A DNA stretch of 43,263 nucleotides from Candidatus Limihabitans stercoravium (GCA_018715495.1 DVLO01000015.1:1-43263); one strand, 5' to 3'; numbered from the stretch's first letter, positions 7,714 to 18,520 are shown. Translations and numbers: made by a program. Notes: generated by a model not told the origin, from the sequence alone.

Positions 7714-8562
7714 ATGAGTAAAAAACGCTTAGTTGTTTCACTTGTTGTGTTTTTGACGTTGATGGCAGTGCTTATCGTCGGAATTTGCCTGACCGGCAGT
7801 GACGGTTCACATGGCGAAATCAATGAAACGATGAAAGACGCTGTACTGCACGAATACGACAAGATTGATCTGGGATTTGCATTGGTTAATCCCGCAGTGG
7901 TTTCAGCACTGGTTGTAACGGCTGTAGTGTTTGTTTTTGCGTTGGTGGTAAGATTGTTCGTAATTCCCCGTTTCAAGGAAGTTCCGGGCAAATTTCAGCT
8001 ACTGCTTGAAAGCTGGGTGGGATTTTTTGACGATCTGGCGGTCAGCAACAGTCCACACAAAAACAAATTCTTGGGTGCCTATATTTTTGGCGCAGGAAGT
8101 TACATATTCATCGGAACAATTTTCGAATTGTTCGGCATCCAGGCTGTAACGGTTGAAGGTGCATCCGTTGCTTTACCCGCACCTTTGTCAGACATCAATG
8201 GAGCATTGGCGATGGGATGTCTGTCTTACCTTGTCATTATGTCAGGTGGTGTGATTCACAACGGTATCAAGGGATTTCTTCTTACGTTAAAGGATTTTTC
8301 CCTGCCCATTTCAATGAGTTTCCGTCTTTTCGGTGCATTGCTTTCAGGATTGCTGGTAACAGAACTGGTTTACCATTACTTGGCATTGAGTTTTGTTTTG
8401 CCGGTTATAGTGGGCGTGTTGTTCACATGTTTGCACGCAATAATCCAAACTTACGTCCTGGTAATGCTGACGTCGTTGTTCTACGGCGAAGTCTCAGAAA
8501 AACATCCTAAAAAACCTAAAAAAAGTAAAAAAATCGTCAAATTAGAGGAGGCACAACAATGA
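7714..8562 (+). CDS. atpB: F1Fo ATP synthase subunit a
   Basis: A 282-residue membrane protein forming the ion half-channels of Fo. The essential Arg is in FSLPISMSFRLFGALLSG and the conserved Gln in AIIQTYVLVMLTSLFYGEV near the last helix. The Asn that usually follows the Arg motif (RLFGN) is Ala here. The N-terminus has a hydrophobic segment and a short acidic loop; the C-terminus is a very basic tail (HPKKPKKSKK). ATG 7714 has AAGGA about ten bases upstream; an earlier in-frame start would overlap the decayed gene and add non-homologous residues. The stop overlaps the atpE start (ATGA). No atpI lies upstream and I see no clear operon promoter, which may lie inside the pseudogene. Confidence 0.93.
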   Translation: MSKKRLVVSLVVFLTLMAVLIVGICLTGSDGSHGEINETMKDAVLHEYDKIDLGFALVNPAVVSALVVTAVVFVFALVVRLFVIPRFKEVPGKFQLLLESWVGFFDDLAVSNSPHKNKFLGAYIFGAGSYIFIGTIFELFGIQAVTVEGASVALPAPLSDINGALAMGCLSYLVIMSGGVIHNGIKGFLLTLKDFSLPISMSFRLFGALLSGLLVTELVYHYLALSFVLPVIVGVLFTCLHAIIQTYVLVMLTSLFYGEVSEKHPKKPKKSKKIVKLEEAQQ

Positions 8563-8942
8563 TGACACGTAACATGAAACTTTTCGGTATCCTTGCAATT
8601 GCATTGATCCTTGTACTTACAATTGTAGGAGTAACTCTTACACTCAACACAGCTTACGCTGAAACAACAACAGATTCAACACAGACAACAGAAACAACCG
8701 AACAACCTGCACAGGATGCAACAGGCAGCAAGGCGCTTGCAGCTGCAATTGCAATCGGTCTTGCAGGTCTTGGTGGTGCAGTAGCAATGGGTATGGCAAT
8801 TTCCAAGGCATCTGAAGCAATTGCAAGACAGCCTGAAGTTAAGGGCGATGTAAGAGGCACATTGATGCTTGGTCTTGTTTTCATTGAAACAGTAGTTATT
8901 TACGCATTGATTGTAGCAATTCTGGTAGTATTCGTACTTTAA
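8559..8942 (+). CDS. atpE: F1Fo ATP synthase subunit c with signal-peptide-like extension
   Basis: The c subunit forms the rotor ring. The typical two-helix hairpin occupies residues 58-127, with the conserved loop ARQPE at 89-93 and the ion-carrying Glu110 followed by Thr111 and, four residues later, Tyr115. The position that is Gln32 in sodium-binding Ilyobacter c is Met77 here, so I infer proton use, with moderate certainty. The first 57 residues are extra: a basic start, a hydrophobic segment, a likely AYA cleavage site near residue 34, and a Thr/Glu/Gln-rich linker. Typical c subunits are 70-90 residues; this is 127. GAGGAGG precedes the start. A second ATG follows the first directly. 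Confidence 0.93.
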   Translation: MMTRNMKLFGILAIALILVLTIVGVTLTLNTAYAETTTDSTQTTETTEQPAQDATGSKALAAAIAIGLAGLGGAVAMGMAISKASEAIARQPEVKGDVRGTLMLGLVFIETVVIYALIVAILVVFVL

Positions 8943-8961
8943 GCACAGTTTGAGGTGAGTA

Positions 8962-9456
8962 ATGTTAGGTTTTGATATTCAACAGGTCTTGATTCACTTA
9001 CTCAACTTTGTAATCCTGACATGTATTTTGTACTTTTTGTTGTACAGTCCGGTAAAGAAGTTTATGGACAACAGAAAAAAGTCAATAGCTGACAAGCAAA
9101 CTGAAGTACAAAACAAGTTGAAAGATGCCGAAGAAATCAAAAGTGAATACAACAGACAACTTGAACAATTTAACGCTGAAAAGCAACAAATGAAGTTGGA
9201 TTGTGACAATGAATTGCAATCCTACCGTGATGAACAAATCAAACAGGCTGAACAACAGGCTGAAAAGATTATCGCTGATGCTAAGGCTAGTGCACAGCTG
9301 GAAAAGAAGAAGATTGTCAGCGGTGCAACAAAGGAAATAAAGCAAATTGTAGAAGAAGCAACAACCAAGATGGCATTGGACATGGATTCCAATCAATCTA
9401 TCGACGAATTTTTGAAGTTTGCAGAAAGAGGTGAAAGTGTTGAAAAAGACAAATAA
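8962..9456 (+). CDS. atpF: F1Fo ATP synthase subunit b
   Basis: A 164-residue stator stalk protein: one N-terminal membrane helix (residues 8-28), the usual [12 protein letters not shown] junction, then a long charged Gln/Glu/Lys-rich coiled coil. Length is normal and nothing is fused to it, unlike mycobacterial b-delta proteins. GAGGTG sits just upstream of ATG 8962. Its 3' end overlaps the following alpha gene, whose ribosome binding site lies inside atpF. In normal operons atpH follows here; in this one the delta-like sequence instead forms the N-terminus of alpha. Confidence 0.92.
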   Translation: MLGFDIQQVLIHLLNFVILTCILYFLLYSPVKKFMDNRKKSIADKQTEVQNKLKDAEEIKSEYNRQLEQFNAEKQQMKLDCDNELQSYRDEQIKQAEQQAEKIIADAKASAQLEKKKIVSGATKEIKQIVEEATTKMALDMDSNQSIDEFLKFAERGESVEKDK

Positions 9457-11185
9457 TGTTGCTGTTGTTTATTCCGACACACAACCATCCGAAAAGCAGT
9501 TGCAGGGATTGGCTAAGTTTCTGTCTGACAAGCACAATTGCGACATCACGGTTGAATGGAAACAAGACAAGCAACTCACAGGGGGATTCAGGCTTGAATA
9601 CGGTGCCTACGTTTACGATTGGACACGTGAAGGTAAACTTCGTCAGTTAAAGAGTCGCCTGGAACAGTTGAGTAATCAGTCTGACATCATTCCTTTGCTG
9701 AAGCAGACCGTGGAAGATTGGTCGCCTGTTGTCAAGGCGGAAGAGCAAGGTTCGGTACTGTATGTAGGTGACGGAATTGCAACTGTCAACGGAATTGAGC
9801 ATGCAACTTACGGAGAAATCGTAATTTTTGAAAGTGGAGTCCGTGGAATGGTGCAAGACCTCAACAGACACAACACCGGTTGTGTGGTGTTTGGAGATTG
9901 TTCGGAAATACGTTCGGGCAGCAAGGTTTTTCGTACAGGAAAAACAGCAGGCATACCTGTCGGCGAAGGCTTTCTTGGCAGAGTAGTTGACGCACTGGGT
10001 TACCCCGTTGACGGTAAAGGAGAAATTGAAGCGGAAGATTACCGTCCCGTTGAAATGCCTGCTCCAAGTATCATTGACAGACAACCTGTAAACAAGCCCA
10101 TGGAAACGGGTTTGTTGGTAATTGACTCCATGTTCCCTATCGGACGTGGACAGAGAGAGTTGATCATTGGCGACAGGCAGACAGGTAAGACTGCTATTGC
10201 CATTGACACAATAATCAATCAAAAGGGCAAGGACGTAATCTGCATTTACGTTGCAATAGGTCAAAAGGCAAGTTCAGTAGTTCGTCTTGAACAGACATTG
10301 GAAAAGCATGGCGCAATGGATTACACAATCATTGTCAATGCTTCTGCAGGCGAATCCGCACCCATGCAGTACATTGCTCCCTACAGTGGATGTGCACTGG
10401 CGGAATACTTCATGTATCAGGGAAAGGATGTGTTGATTGTTTACGATGACCTTTCCAAACATGCTGTAGCATACCGTACATTGAGTTTGTTGCTTGGCCG
10501 TTCTCCAGGTCGTGAAGCCTACCCCGGAGACGTATTCTATCTTCACTCAAGATTGCTTGAACGTTCGGCGCACCTTTCCGATGAGAAGGGTGGCGGAAGT
10601 ATCACAGCGTTGCCCATTGTCGAAACACAGGCGGGTGACGTATCGGCATATATTCCCACAAACATCATTTCAATTACTGACGGACAGATTTTCCTTGAAA
10701 GCGAACTGTTCTTCCAAGGTCAACGTCCTGCCGTAAACGTAGGTTTGTCGGTATCCCGTGTAGGCGGCGCTGCACAGACAAAGGCATTGAAGAAGGCTTC
10801 AGGCACAGTACGTCTTGATCTTGCACAGTGTCGTGAAATGCAGGTGTTTACACAGTTTGCCAGCGATCTTGACGATGTTACCAAACAGCAATTGCAGTAT
10901 GGTATGGGATTGATGAGTTTGCTAAAGCAACCGCAGTACCATCCCTATACACAGACTGAACAGGTTGTATTGTTGGTATCTGCATTGTCAAAGTGCCTTC
11001 AACACCTGAAGCCTGCAGAGGTTAACTCTTACGCTAAGAATTTGTTGGAATACACCAAACAGACAATTCCTACAACATTAAGACGTATTGACCAGACACA
11101 GATTCTGACTGATGATGACAAGGCTGCAATTGTGCAATGCGCTAAACAGTTTCGTGATCAACAGGCAACTGTCTCTGAGGAGTAG
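9440..11185 (+). CDS. atpA: F1 ATP synthase alpha subunit fused to the C-terminal domain of delta
   Basis: Residues about 82-581 are an ordinary alpha subunit: N-terminal helix [25 protein letters not shown]-loop GDRQTGKT, and [10 protein letters not shown] with the arginine finger. The preceding roughly 77 residues match the delta C-terminal domain, which binds subunit b: VAVVYSD strand, [17 protein letters not shown] helix, [21 protein letters not shown] with the paired Gly, then [19 protein letters not shown]. No separate delta gene exists and the delta N-terminal six-helix domain is absent. The start is uncertain: TTG 9440 has AGGTG (9428-9432) seven bases before it; GTG 9437, GTG 9431 and TTG 9419 are alternatives and none changes the fusion. 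It overlaps atpF by 17 bases and ends in TAG nine bases before atpG. Confidence 0.92.
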   Translation: MKKTNNVAVVYSDTQPSEKQLQGLAKFLSDKHNCDITVEWKQDKQLTGGFRLEYGAYVYDWTREGKLRQLKSRLEQLSNQSDIIPLLKQTVEDWSPVVKAEEQGSVLYVGDGIATVNGIEHATYGEIVIFESGVRGMVQDLNRHNTGCVVFGDCSEIRSGSKVFRTGKTAGIPVGEGFLGRVVDALGYPVDGKGEIEAEDYRPVEMPAPSIIDRQPVNKPMETGLLVIDSMFPIGRGQRELIIGDRQTGKTAIAIDTIINQKGKDVICIYVAIGQKASSVVRLEQTLEKHGAMDYTIIVNASAGESAPMQYIAPYSGCALAEYFMYQGKDVLIVYDDLSKHAVAYRTLSLLLGRSPGREAYPGDVFYLHSRLLERSAHLSDEKGGGSITALPIVETQAGDVSAYIPTNIISITDGQIFLESELFFQGQRPAVNVGLSVSRVGGAAQTKALKKASGTVRLDLAQCREMQVFTQFASDLDDVTKQQLQYGMGLMSLLKQPQYHPYTQTEQVVLLVSALSKCLQHLKPAEVNSYAKNLLEYTKQTIPTTLRRIDQTQILTDDDKAAIVQCAKQFRDQQATVSEE

Positions 11186-11194
11186 CTTATTGCA

Positions 11195-13479
<2,285 letters not shown>

Positions 13480-13481
13480 CC

Positions 13482-13904
13482 ATGAAAGAATTTCAACTGT
13501 CCATATTGGCGGCAGGCAAGTTGTTTTACCAGGGTAGTTGTGTGTCTCTTGTTGTGCCTACAATAACAGGCAAGCAGGGTATAATGGCTAATTTCTGCAA
13601 TACCATAGGAGCAATTGTAGCAGGCACTTTGGAATTTGAATATATCGACGGCGACGGCAATCATGTCCGTGAAGTTGCTGCTGTTTCACAAGGTATAGCC
13701 AAGGTGGAAAACAACACTGTGCTTGTACTTGTGGACAGTATAGAACGTCCCGAAGAAATTGACGCCAACAGAGCAATGCGCTCAATGCAGGAAGCCAAGG
13801 AAGCAATGCTGACTAAAATGAGCATACGTTCCTACTATGACGCACAGACCAAGATGGCACGTGCATTGAACAGACTGAAAATCAAACGCAACTACAAGAA
13901 GTAA
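13482..13904 (+). CDS. atpC: F1 ATP synthase epsilon subunit
   Basis: A 140-residue rotor subunit with an N-terminal beta-sandwich (FQLSILAAGKLFYQGSCVSLVVPTITGKQGIMANF) and a C-terminal two-helix part (residues about 90-140, beginning EEIDANRAMRSMQEAKEAM). In many bacteria the C-terminal helices inhibit ATP hydrolysis. The usual HxP-type loop reads ANFCNTIGAIVAGTLEF here. The start is two bases after the atpD stop, with GAAGG inside atpD. It is the last gene of the ATP synthase operon. Confidence 0.92.
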   Translation: MKEFQLSILAAGKLFYQGSCVSLVVPTITGKQGIMANFCNTIGAIVAGTLEFEYIDGDGNHVREVAAVSQGIAKVENNTVLVLVDSIERPEEIDANRAMRSMQEAKEAMLTKMSIRSYYDAQTKMARALNRLKIKRNYKK

Positions 13905-14028
13905 TTCGTGAGCTTTTGCATTAAGATGAACCGCAATTATGATGTGATTTTAGTGTCACGTGGTGCAAAAATTTGTACAAAAAGCCATTTCCGATGTGAT
14001 GAGTCTATAGGAAAGATATTAAACAATA

Positions 14029-14066
14029 AAAACGCATCGAAGCATTCAACTGTTTCGATGCGTTTT
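14029..14066. terminator. Terminator of the ATP synthase operon
   Basis: A 13-base-pair perfect stem (14029-14041 with 14054-14066) around a 12-base loop, with A and T runs on the two arms. It can also terminate the convergent rhodanese gene. Confidence 0.85.
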
Positions 14067-14119
14067 GCGTGTCTGTAAGTTTTACTGAATTTTCTGTGAC
14101 TTAATTTGCGTGTGATTTG

Positions 14120-14500
14120 CTACTTTACAACTTCATAAGGCCAATCAATGATTCCACCAAAGTCCTTGACGTTGGTGTAGCCCATCTTTAACAGAAGTTC
14201 AGATGCCTTCTTGCTGCGATTGCCACTGCGACAGTAGACAAGTATCAGTTTATCTTTGTCGGGCAATTGCTGTGGCGCAAGTTCGGTAATGCTGTAATCC
14301 GGAATGAGTATGGCGTCAGGAATGTGTCCCTCTTTGTATTCTTCGGGTGTTCGAACATCCAGTATTACACAATCCTTACTCATCAACTGCTTTGCCTCCT
14401 GAGGGGAAATCTTACTGTAAAGGGGATGTTTTTTTGTTACAAGTACGATTGTGATAACCGCTACAGCAATTACTATTACAATTATTGCAACTTTATTCAT
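14120..14500 (-). CDS. Membrane-anchored rhodanese-domain protein
   Basis: A 126-residue protein: an N-terminal membrane anchor (residues 3-21, Val/Ile-rich), then a single rhodanese domain with CVILDVRTPEEYKEGHIPDAILIPD, the active-site loop VYCRSGNRSKKA with its nucleophilic Cys, and the closing GYTNVKDFGGIIDWPYEV. Such single-domain proteins carry sulfane sulfur; the physiological acceptor is unknown and the domain should face outside. ATG 14500 is chosen because AAGGAG lies eight bases upstream on the minus strand. The open frame extends further upstream but has no such site or homology there. Confidence 0.9.
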   Translation of the reverse strand: MNKVAIIVIVIAVAVITIVLVTKKHPLYSKISPQEAKQLMSKDCVILDVRTPEEYKEGHIPDAILIPDYSITELAPQQLPDKDKLILVYCRSGNRSKKASELLLKMGYTNVKDFGGIIDWPYEVVK

Positions 14501-14525
14501 TGTTTGATCTCCTTTGGTTTTCCTA

Positions 14526-14554
14526 ATTTTAGCACATTTCATCAATCTTGCCAG
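14526..14554 (-). promoter_or_regulatory. Promoter of the rhodanese gene
   Basis: On the minus strand CTGGCA (14554-14549), a 17-base spacer and TAAAAT (14531-14526), preceded by TGTGC. Confidence 0.5.
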
Positions 14555-14625
14555 TGACTGGGTTACACAATTCACCTGCACCAGAGTGAATATTGTTAAA
14601 AAACAGAAAATTTTACTTAAAAATA

Positions 14626-14654
14626 TTGAAAAACGGATTTGTATATAGTATAAT
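14626..14654 (+). promoter_or_regulatory. Promoter of the comEC-holA-lspA operon
   Basis: TTGAAA (14626-14631), a 17-base spacer and TATAAT (14649-14654), a near-consensus housekeeping promoter. It leaves a long leader of about 235 bases before comEC. Confidence 0.8.
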
Positions 14655-14660
14655 TTAGTC

Positions 14661-14895
14661 AACAATATAAATACATCCTGCCTGGTGCGACAAGTTTTGC
14701 ATTGCGTCAACCACATTTCGAAAAAGGGAATCGGCGTCCGAAAATCTATGTCAGGCCTCGACGGCTTTTACAAGTTAGAGAGCATTTGCTCCGGTGGAAG
14801 ACAAAACTTTTCGGCAGATTACCCACCTGTTTAATACAGGTTGAAATCAGCAGAACAACGGCCAAGGCAGGATATTTTTTTACAGCGGGTTGCCT
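14661..14895 (+). other. Long untranslated leader before comEC
   Basis: About 235 bases between the predicted transcription start and ATG 14896. It is less AT-rich than nearby spacers and holds short hairpins, the clearest being ACCTG...CAGGT near 14824-14840. I do not recognise a riboswitch or RNA family, and no open frame in it looks like a gene. Confidence 0.4.
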
Positions 14896-17040
14896 ATGAG
14901 AACATGGATAAACAACAGACCAATCTTGTTTTGGACTTTGTCTTTTGTGGTCGGCATTCTGCTGTCTTTTTGTATTTTGCAAGGATGGTGGTATATTGCC
15001 GTTGCGGTTGCAGTGGTAACTGCCACTGTTTTTGTTTTGTGTAGGAAAAATTTAAAACTGTTATTGAAAATTGCCTTGATGACCGGTGCATTGCTTGTAG
15101 GGTTTCTGGTGTTCTGGGCACAGTATGTGGACATTGAACACAAACAGATTCAACCGTCATCATGTGTGGTTTCGGGGATTTTTACTGACGACATTTACAG
15201 TGACACCAAGTACCTTTCTGTGGTAATGCGTGATTGTACAATTACGCTTCCCGACGGCAGTGTCTTGACAGGCAAGGTCAATGTGAGATTGTTTGATGAG
15301 GAACAGATTGAATGTGTCGAAGTGGGAGGACGTGCGGTATTTTACGGTGAGATTTCCTTCCGCTACCCATTCAAGGATGGCATTGACACCTATACCTATC
15401 GCAGTGGAGTGTACTACGATATTGATTCGGTTGAAGGGCTTGTCGTAACAGACGGTAATCCGACATTTGCCGAAAGCTTTAGAATGTATCTTTACGACAC
15501 ACTTGTTGAAAACAGTCCCGATACTGCCGATATCTCCTACGCTCTGCTGGTAGGAGACAAGTCAATGATGAGTAATAGTGACCTTGAGAGTTTCCGTACT
15601 GCAGGTATTGCGCATCTTCTTGCAGTAAGCGGATTGCATGTTGGATTTATTGTGGGAGTGTTCGAATTTATTTTCGAAAAGTTCCACCTTCATCCTCTGA
15701 AACGCATGGCGATTTTAGTTGTGCCTTTGATTCTTTATGCATACATATGCGGATTTCCTGCTTCGGTAATGCGTGCCGTTACTATGGCAATGGTTGTAGA
15801 ACTTTGCAGGTTTGCATTTCGCAAGGTTGATTTACTTACATCGTTGTCAATTGCCTGTACGGTGATATTGTTTATTCGTCCGCTTTATCTGTTTGATGCG
15901 GGATTTCTGATGTCTTTTGGTGCTGTGTACGGCATCGCAACATTTACTGCGGCAACCAACAGATATATAAGCAGGTATGTCTCAGATCGCTGGCAGCCTG
16001 TACTTAAGTCCTTGTCAGTTTCCTGCGGTTCAACAATCGGTACGCTTGGTTGGTCGCTGTGTTACTACGGTTATCTTCCGCTGTTTGGCGTTGTTGTAAA
16101 TCTCATTGCCATTCCCATTGTTTCGGTAGCGTTTGTGCTGACGATACTTGGAATGATCCCGTATATAGGTGCGGTGTTTTTATTTGTGTCCGACAAATTG
16201 CTGTTGCTTGTGCTGGGTATTTCGGGCGTCGTTGCAGATATCAACGTTGCTAAACTCATTTTCCCTTCTATTGGGTTTGCTGTTGTGATACTTGGAGTAT
16301 GGTTATTTGTGTATGGCGGCTTTGTAAACTTTAAAGGCAAGGAAAGAGTTGTTGCTCATTGCGTACTGGCAGTATTGTTTGTTGCAGTTTCCATTGCAAC
16401 AGTAATTCCTAAAGACGTCGGAACAAGGGTGTTCGTTAACGAAACTTACGGCGACAGTTGTGTGGTTGCAGTTCATGATGGCGATGTGGCTGTCATCGGT
16501 AACTTGCAGTACAGTGATGTGGAAAGTGTAGTACGTACTGTAAATTTCCGATACAATTCGCTGTCCCTTTACGTAACTGATTTCAACACGGTCAAACTTG
16601 ACGATGTGATAACTTTGCATGAAAATAAACACATTGACAAAATTTACGTATTAGACATGACTGGTAATGTTCCCGTCGAAAGGTACTGTGCTCTGCAAGG
16701 TGTTGAGGTAGTGCGTGTCCCCAAGAACTACACGGTTGACAATGGTGTTTCTGTCACAAGCGTATGGGACGGTTCGCTTGTTGGTGCAAGTGTAACTGCC
16801 GGGAAAATACATGTTGTTGTGGTTACAACCGACAACAGTCTGCTTTACAACAACTTGTCACTCATTGTGAAAAATCCCACAGCGCTAGTTTGTAAAAATC
16901 CAACGGATAAGATGCTCATTGACTTTTCAGACAGTTACATTCTTACGGAAAACATTTCTGAAAATAATATTTACCCCTCAAACCGTTGCGGAAACTTTAC
17001 ATTGATACAAAAAGATGGTAAAATAGTGCTGAAATTGTAA
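14896..17040 (+). CDS. comEC: ComEC/Rec2-type DNA uptake channel protein with degenerate C-terminal domain
   Basis: A polytopic membrane protein of about 714 residues. It has N-terminal membrane helices, a soluble OB-fold-like part (SSCVVSGIFTDDIYSD onward), then the Competence domain with the hallmark AGIAHLLAVSGLHVGFI and GFPASVMRAVTMA. ComEC forms the channel for single-stranded DNA in transformation. The C-terminal part should be a metallo-beta-lactamase-like nuclease domain. GDSCVVAV is recognisable, but the HxHxDH metal motif is missing and the aligned stretch reads YVTDFNTVKLDDVITL. The start is ATG 14896; TTG 14890 is possible, and both lack a strong ribosome binding site. It is the first gene of an eight-gene operon. 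Confidence 0.88.
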   Translation: MRTWINNRPILFWTLSFVVGILLSFCILQGWWYIAVAVAVVTATVFVLCRKNLKLLLKIALMTGALLVGFLVFWAQYVDIEHKQIQPSSCVVSGIFTDDIYSDTKYLSVVMRDCTITLPDGSVLTGKVNVRLFDEEQIECVEVGGRAVFYGEISFRYPFKDGIDTYTYRSGVYYDIDSVEGLVVTDGNPTFAESFRMYLYDTLVENSPDTADISYALLVGDKSMMSNSDLESFRTAGIAHLLAVSGLHVGFIVGVFEFIFEKFHLHPLKRMAILVVPLILYAYICGFPASVMRAVTMAMVVELCRFAFRKVDLLTSLSIACTVILFIRPLYLFDAGFLMSFGAVYGIATFTAATNRYISRYVSDRWQPVLKSLSVSCGSTIGTLGWSLCYYGYLPLFGVVVNLIAIPIVSVAFVLTILGMIPYIGAVFLFVSDKLLLLVLGISGVVADINVAKLIFPSIGFAVVILGVWLFVYGGFVNFKGKERVVAHCVLAVLFVAVSIATVIPKDVGTRVFVNETYGDSCVVAVHDGDVAVIGNLQYSDVESVVRTVNFRYNSLSLYVTDFNTVKLDDVITLHENKHIDKIYVLDMTGNVPVERYCALQGVEVVRVPKNYTVDNGVSVTSVWDGSLVGASVTAGKIHVVVVTTDNSLLYNNLSLIVKNPTALVCKNPTDKMLIDFSDSYILTENISENNIYPSNRCGNFTLIQKDGKIVLKL

Positions 17041-17050
17041 GGATAGAACA

Positions 17051-18007
17051 GTGATAAAGTTTATTTCGTTAAAGGAAAAACTTAAGACGGGCTTTTTTCC
17101 ATTGCTGGTTGTTTACGGCAATGACCTGTGGCTCAAGGAAAAAGCCATCGAAAACATTGTATCAAGTCTAAATATAACAGTTGATTTCAATGTTTCGAAA
17201 TTCAATGAGGCAGCTGATGTTGACGCTGTCTTTTTGGCATGTTCTACTTTACCGTTTATTGACAGTCACCGTGCGGTCATTGTTGACATGAACATGCCAC
17301 AAGGCAAGAAGGGACAGGAACTGAAGAAAAGACTGGAAAAATTTGCATTGCATCCTCAACAAAGTTGCTGCCTTGTCATAAATACCGACAATCCCAAGCC
17401 ATTTGAATCTGTAAAGGGCGTGGAAATGGTGGATTGCACCAAACTTGATACTGAAAACATAATCAAGTGGATTACGTCCTACGTGAGAATCAACAAGGGA
17501 ACGGTCGATAGATTAGCGGCGCAGACAATTGCCGAATACTGTCTCAATGACATGGCACGTGTCAGTAACGAAGTGGAAAAACTTGTCGGTTACTCATCGG
17601 AAGTTACTCTTGAAAACGTTCGATTGCTTGTGCACAAGGACATGGAATACGTTGTTTTTGACCTGGGTAAAGCTATTGCAGGCAAAAATGTAGAGAGATC
17701 GTTGTCAATGATTTCCTCTCTCATCGAAAAGGGAGAGGAACCACGTGCATTGTTCGGCGTCTTGTATAATTTCTACCGCAGAATGTACTACGTCAAGACG
17801 GCAGAAGGTACTACTGAAAGCAAGGCTAATCTCTTGCAGGTAAAGCCATTCGCTTTGAAATACGTAACTGAAGTTGCACAGAACTACAAGCCGATGCAAT
17901 TGAAAAAAGCGTTGGAGTTATTTCTAGAAGCTGACGAAAAAATCAAACTGTTTTTCAACGACAGGGAAACATTGGAATTTCTTGTGCTGCAACTGTTGCA
18001 GTTGTAA
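17051..18007 (+). CDS. holA: DNA polymerase III delta subunit
   Basis: A 318-residue clamp-loader subunit. It has a DnaA/RuvB-like AAA fold without a P-loop, as expected for delta: FFPLLVVYGNDLWLKEKAIENI at the start, the central SHRAVIVDMN strand, ARVSNEVEKLVGY, and the C-terminal collar region with EPRALFGVLYNFYRRMYYVK. Delta opens the beta clamp during loading. It starts at GTG 17051 with AAGGA upstream, ten bases after comEC, matching the frequent comEC-holA pairing in Firmicutes. Confidence 0.88.
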   Translation: MIKFISLKEKLKTGFFPLLVVYGNDLWLKEKAIENIVSSLNITVDFNVSKFNEAADVDAVFLACSTLPFIDSHRAVIVDMNMPQGKKGQELKKRLEKFALHPQQSCCLVINTDNPKPFESVKGVEMVDCTKLDTENIIKWITSYVRINKGTVDRLAAQTIAEYCLNDMARVSNEVEKLVGYSSEVTLENVRLLVHKDMEYVVFDLGKAIAGKNVERSLSMISSLIEKGEEPRALFGVLYNFYRRMYYVKTAEGTTESKANLLQVKPFALKYVTEVAQNYKPMQLKKALELFLEADEKIKLFFNDRETLEFLVLQLLQL

Positions 18008-18016
18008 GGAGAGTTT

Positions 18017-18520
18017 ATGATAAACAAATTGAGACAAAATTACAGTTTGTCATTGTGGATTGTGCGTTTAACCTTTGTTGCAACGTTTGTGCTTGCAAAC
18101 TGGAGACAATCTGCAACTATTTTGGCAATGATGATGGGCGTAAACGACATTGGCATTGCTCTTTTATCATGCTTGTTCAGTGCTGTAATTGCACTGGTAA
18201 TTTATCCGTTTATAATCAATTTGTTGCTCAATCTGTTCAGTATCTACTGTGTACCCCGTGCTGAATACGTGCTGTTGGCATTGATTTACACGGCGCTTGC
18301 GCAACTTATTGCAGGAGTGCTGGGATGTATTCAGTTCTTCACACCGGTTGTTGCTACATGGGGTGCGGTTCTGTTTCGTTTTGTGGGATCTACCGTGGCA
18401 ATGATTTTGTTTTACAGGAAGACAGCGGAACTGTACTTCAATCATCAGACACGTGTACATTACTTCAGAAATGTTGCAATTGTGTACTTTGTTTTAATGA
18501 TTTTGGGGGTATTTGCATGA
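18017..18520 (+). CDS. Conserved-looking membrane protein of unknown function
   Basis: A 167-residue protein with about four or five hydrophobic segments: near 14-28, 48-78 (IGIALLSCLFSAVIALVIYPFIINLLL), 84-105, 113-132 and 148-167. No motif points to a function. AAGGAGAG sits just before ATG 18017, nine bases after holA, and its TGA overlaps the start of the M28 peptidase gene, so the two are translationally coupled. The coupling suggests the two act together at the membrane, but that is inference. Confidence 0.75.
   Translation: MINKLRQNYSLSLWIVRLTFVATFVLANWRQSATILAMMMGVNDIGIALLSCLFSAVIALVIYPFIINLLLNLFSIYCVPRAEYVLLALIYTALAQLIAGVLGCIQFFTPVVATWGAVLFRFVGSTVAMILFYRKTAELYFNHQTRVHYFRNVAIVYFVLMILGVFA

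Noticed and set aside
9647..10264. A 205-codon minus-strand frame inside the alpha gene
   Set aside because: No ribosome binding site or recognisable motif, and it lies fully within a conserved gene.
18325..18516. An N-terminal extension of the M28 peptidase from an upstream start
   Set aside because: It lies inside the preceding gene in another frame, is Cys-rich nonsense, and would bury the signal peptide.
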